This document shows positions 63,864 to 64,000 of a DNA stretch of 64,000 nt, in pieces. Location of the stretch: the NCBI RefSeq assembly GCF_902500225.1, contig NZ_LR722664.1:41076-105075 (forward strand), read 5' to 3'. Position numbers and translations under genes: made by a program. How positions within the stretch are numbered: position 1 is the stretch's first letter; each line of letters begins with the position of its first letter. The notes below the pieces were generated by a model. The model had not been told where the DNA came from and did no database searches. It saw only the letters and a program-made list of their open reading frames with translations. The DNA comes from Buttiauxella massiliensis. GTDB lineage: Bacteria > Pseudomonadota > Gammaproteobacteria > Enterobacterales > Enterobacteriaceae.

Positions 63864-64000
63864 TTTACTGAGCGATGCGCTGACCGAACTTAAAAAGTCA
63901 GCATTGCTACTTTCTGCTCCTGAAGGAATCGCTCAAGTCACACCTAAAACCATACAGCTGTCAGCCGGAGAAAACATTACGGCAACGAGTGGGGGAAATA
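63864..64000 (+). repeat. 137-bp direct repeat of an internal vgrG segment
   Basis: Bases 63864-64000 equal 60333-60469 of vgrG with one mismatch (T at 60342, C at 63873), a distance of 3531 bp. The copy is the DUF2345/coiled region (ALTELKKSALLLSAPEGIAQ) and has no nearby start codon with a ribosome binding site. It runs off the right edge, so its true length is unknown. It begins a likely further cassette of vgrG tail plus effector plus immunity. Confidence 0.92.

Overview
The window looks like chromosomal DNA of an enterobacterium (Enterobacteriaceae). NlpA, PaoABC and the type II and type VI secretion genes are of enterobacterial type. A chromosomal phosphoethanolamine transferase very close to MCR-9, as I remember that protein, points to Buttiauxella or a close relative. 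That genus call is inference from memory, not a database result. Layout, left to right. (1) About 0.2-5.2 kb, plus strand: a probable polyamine-oxidation operon with a PatD-like aminobutyraldehyde dehydrogenase, a small secreted SnoaL-like protein, a Tat-exported SpdH-like flavoprotein and a triheme cytochrome c. A solo amino-acid binding protein follows. (2) About 6.4-20 kb, minus strand: a complete-looking type II secretion cluster in the order gspC-D-E-F-G-H-I-J-K-(L-M fused)-N-A-B-O. A GH3 glycosidase lipoprotein (20.0-22.5 kb) lies directly upstream, with a divergent AraC-family regulator; the glycosidase is a plausible secretion substrate. (3) About 23.7-27 kb: the MCR-9-like lipid A transferase with a good PmrA-box match upstream, then divergent nlpA and a DUF883 protein. 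(4) About 27-38 kb: paoABC molybdenum aldehyde oxidase (no adjacent paoD), a small orphan protein, a LysR regulator, a Tat-exported transglutaminase-like protein overlapping MerT-like and MerP-like metal genes, and an MFS exporter with a divergent LysR regulator. (5) About 37-42 kb, minus strand: a Csu-type (spore coat U) chaperone-usher pilus. (6) About 42.6-44.6 kb: a PhoX-family alkaline phosphatase preceded by a Pho-box-like site. (7) About 45-64 kb, plus strand: part of a type VI secretion system (tssB, tssC, tssK, tssL, an OmpA-like gene split by a frameshift, hcp, clpV), followed by an AT-rich effector/immunity island. The island is the most unusual part of the window. A HExxH peptidase gene downstream of clpV carries what looks like an 11-nt deletion through its active-site codons. 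Its 3' end is repeated about 0.6 kb further on, each copy running directly into a paralogous lipoprotein gene of immunity type. Then come a third lipoprotein, a small membrane protein, a truncated VgrG start with an unrecognised protein pair, a full VgrG, an LCAT-like phospholipase effector and a Tli4-like immunity protein. At the right edge a 137-bp near-perfect copy of an internal vgrG segment begins and runs off the window, suggesting another cassette beyond. The remaining core genes (tssA, E, F, G, J, M) are not in the window. No tRNA, rRNA, CRISPR array or insertion sequence was recognised.
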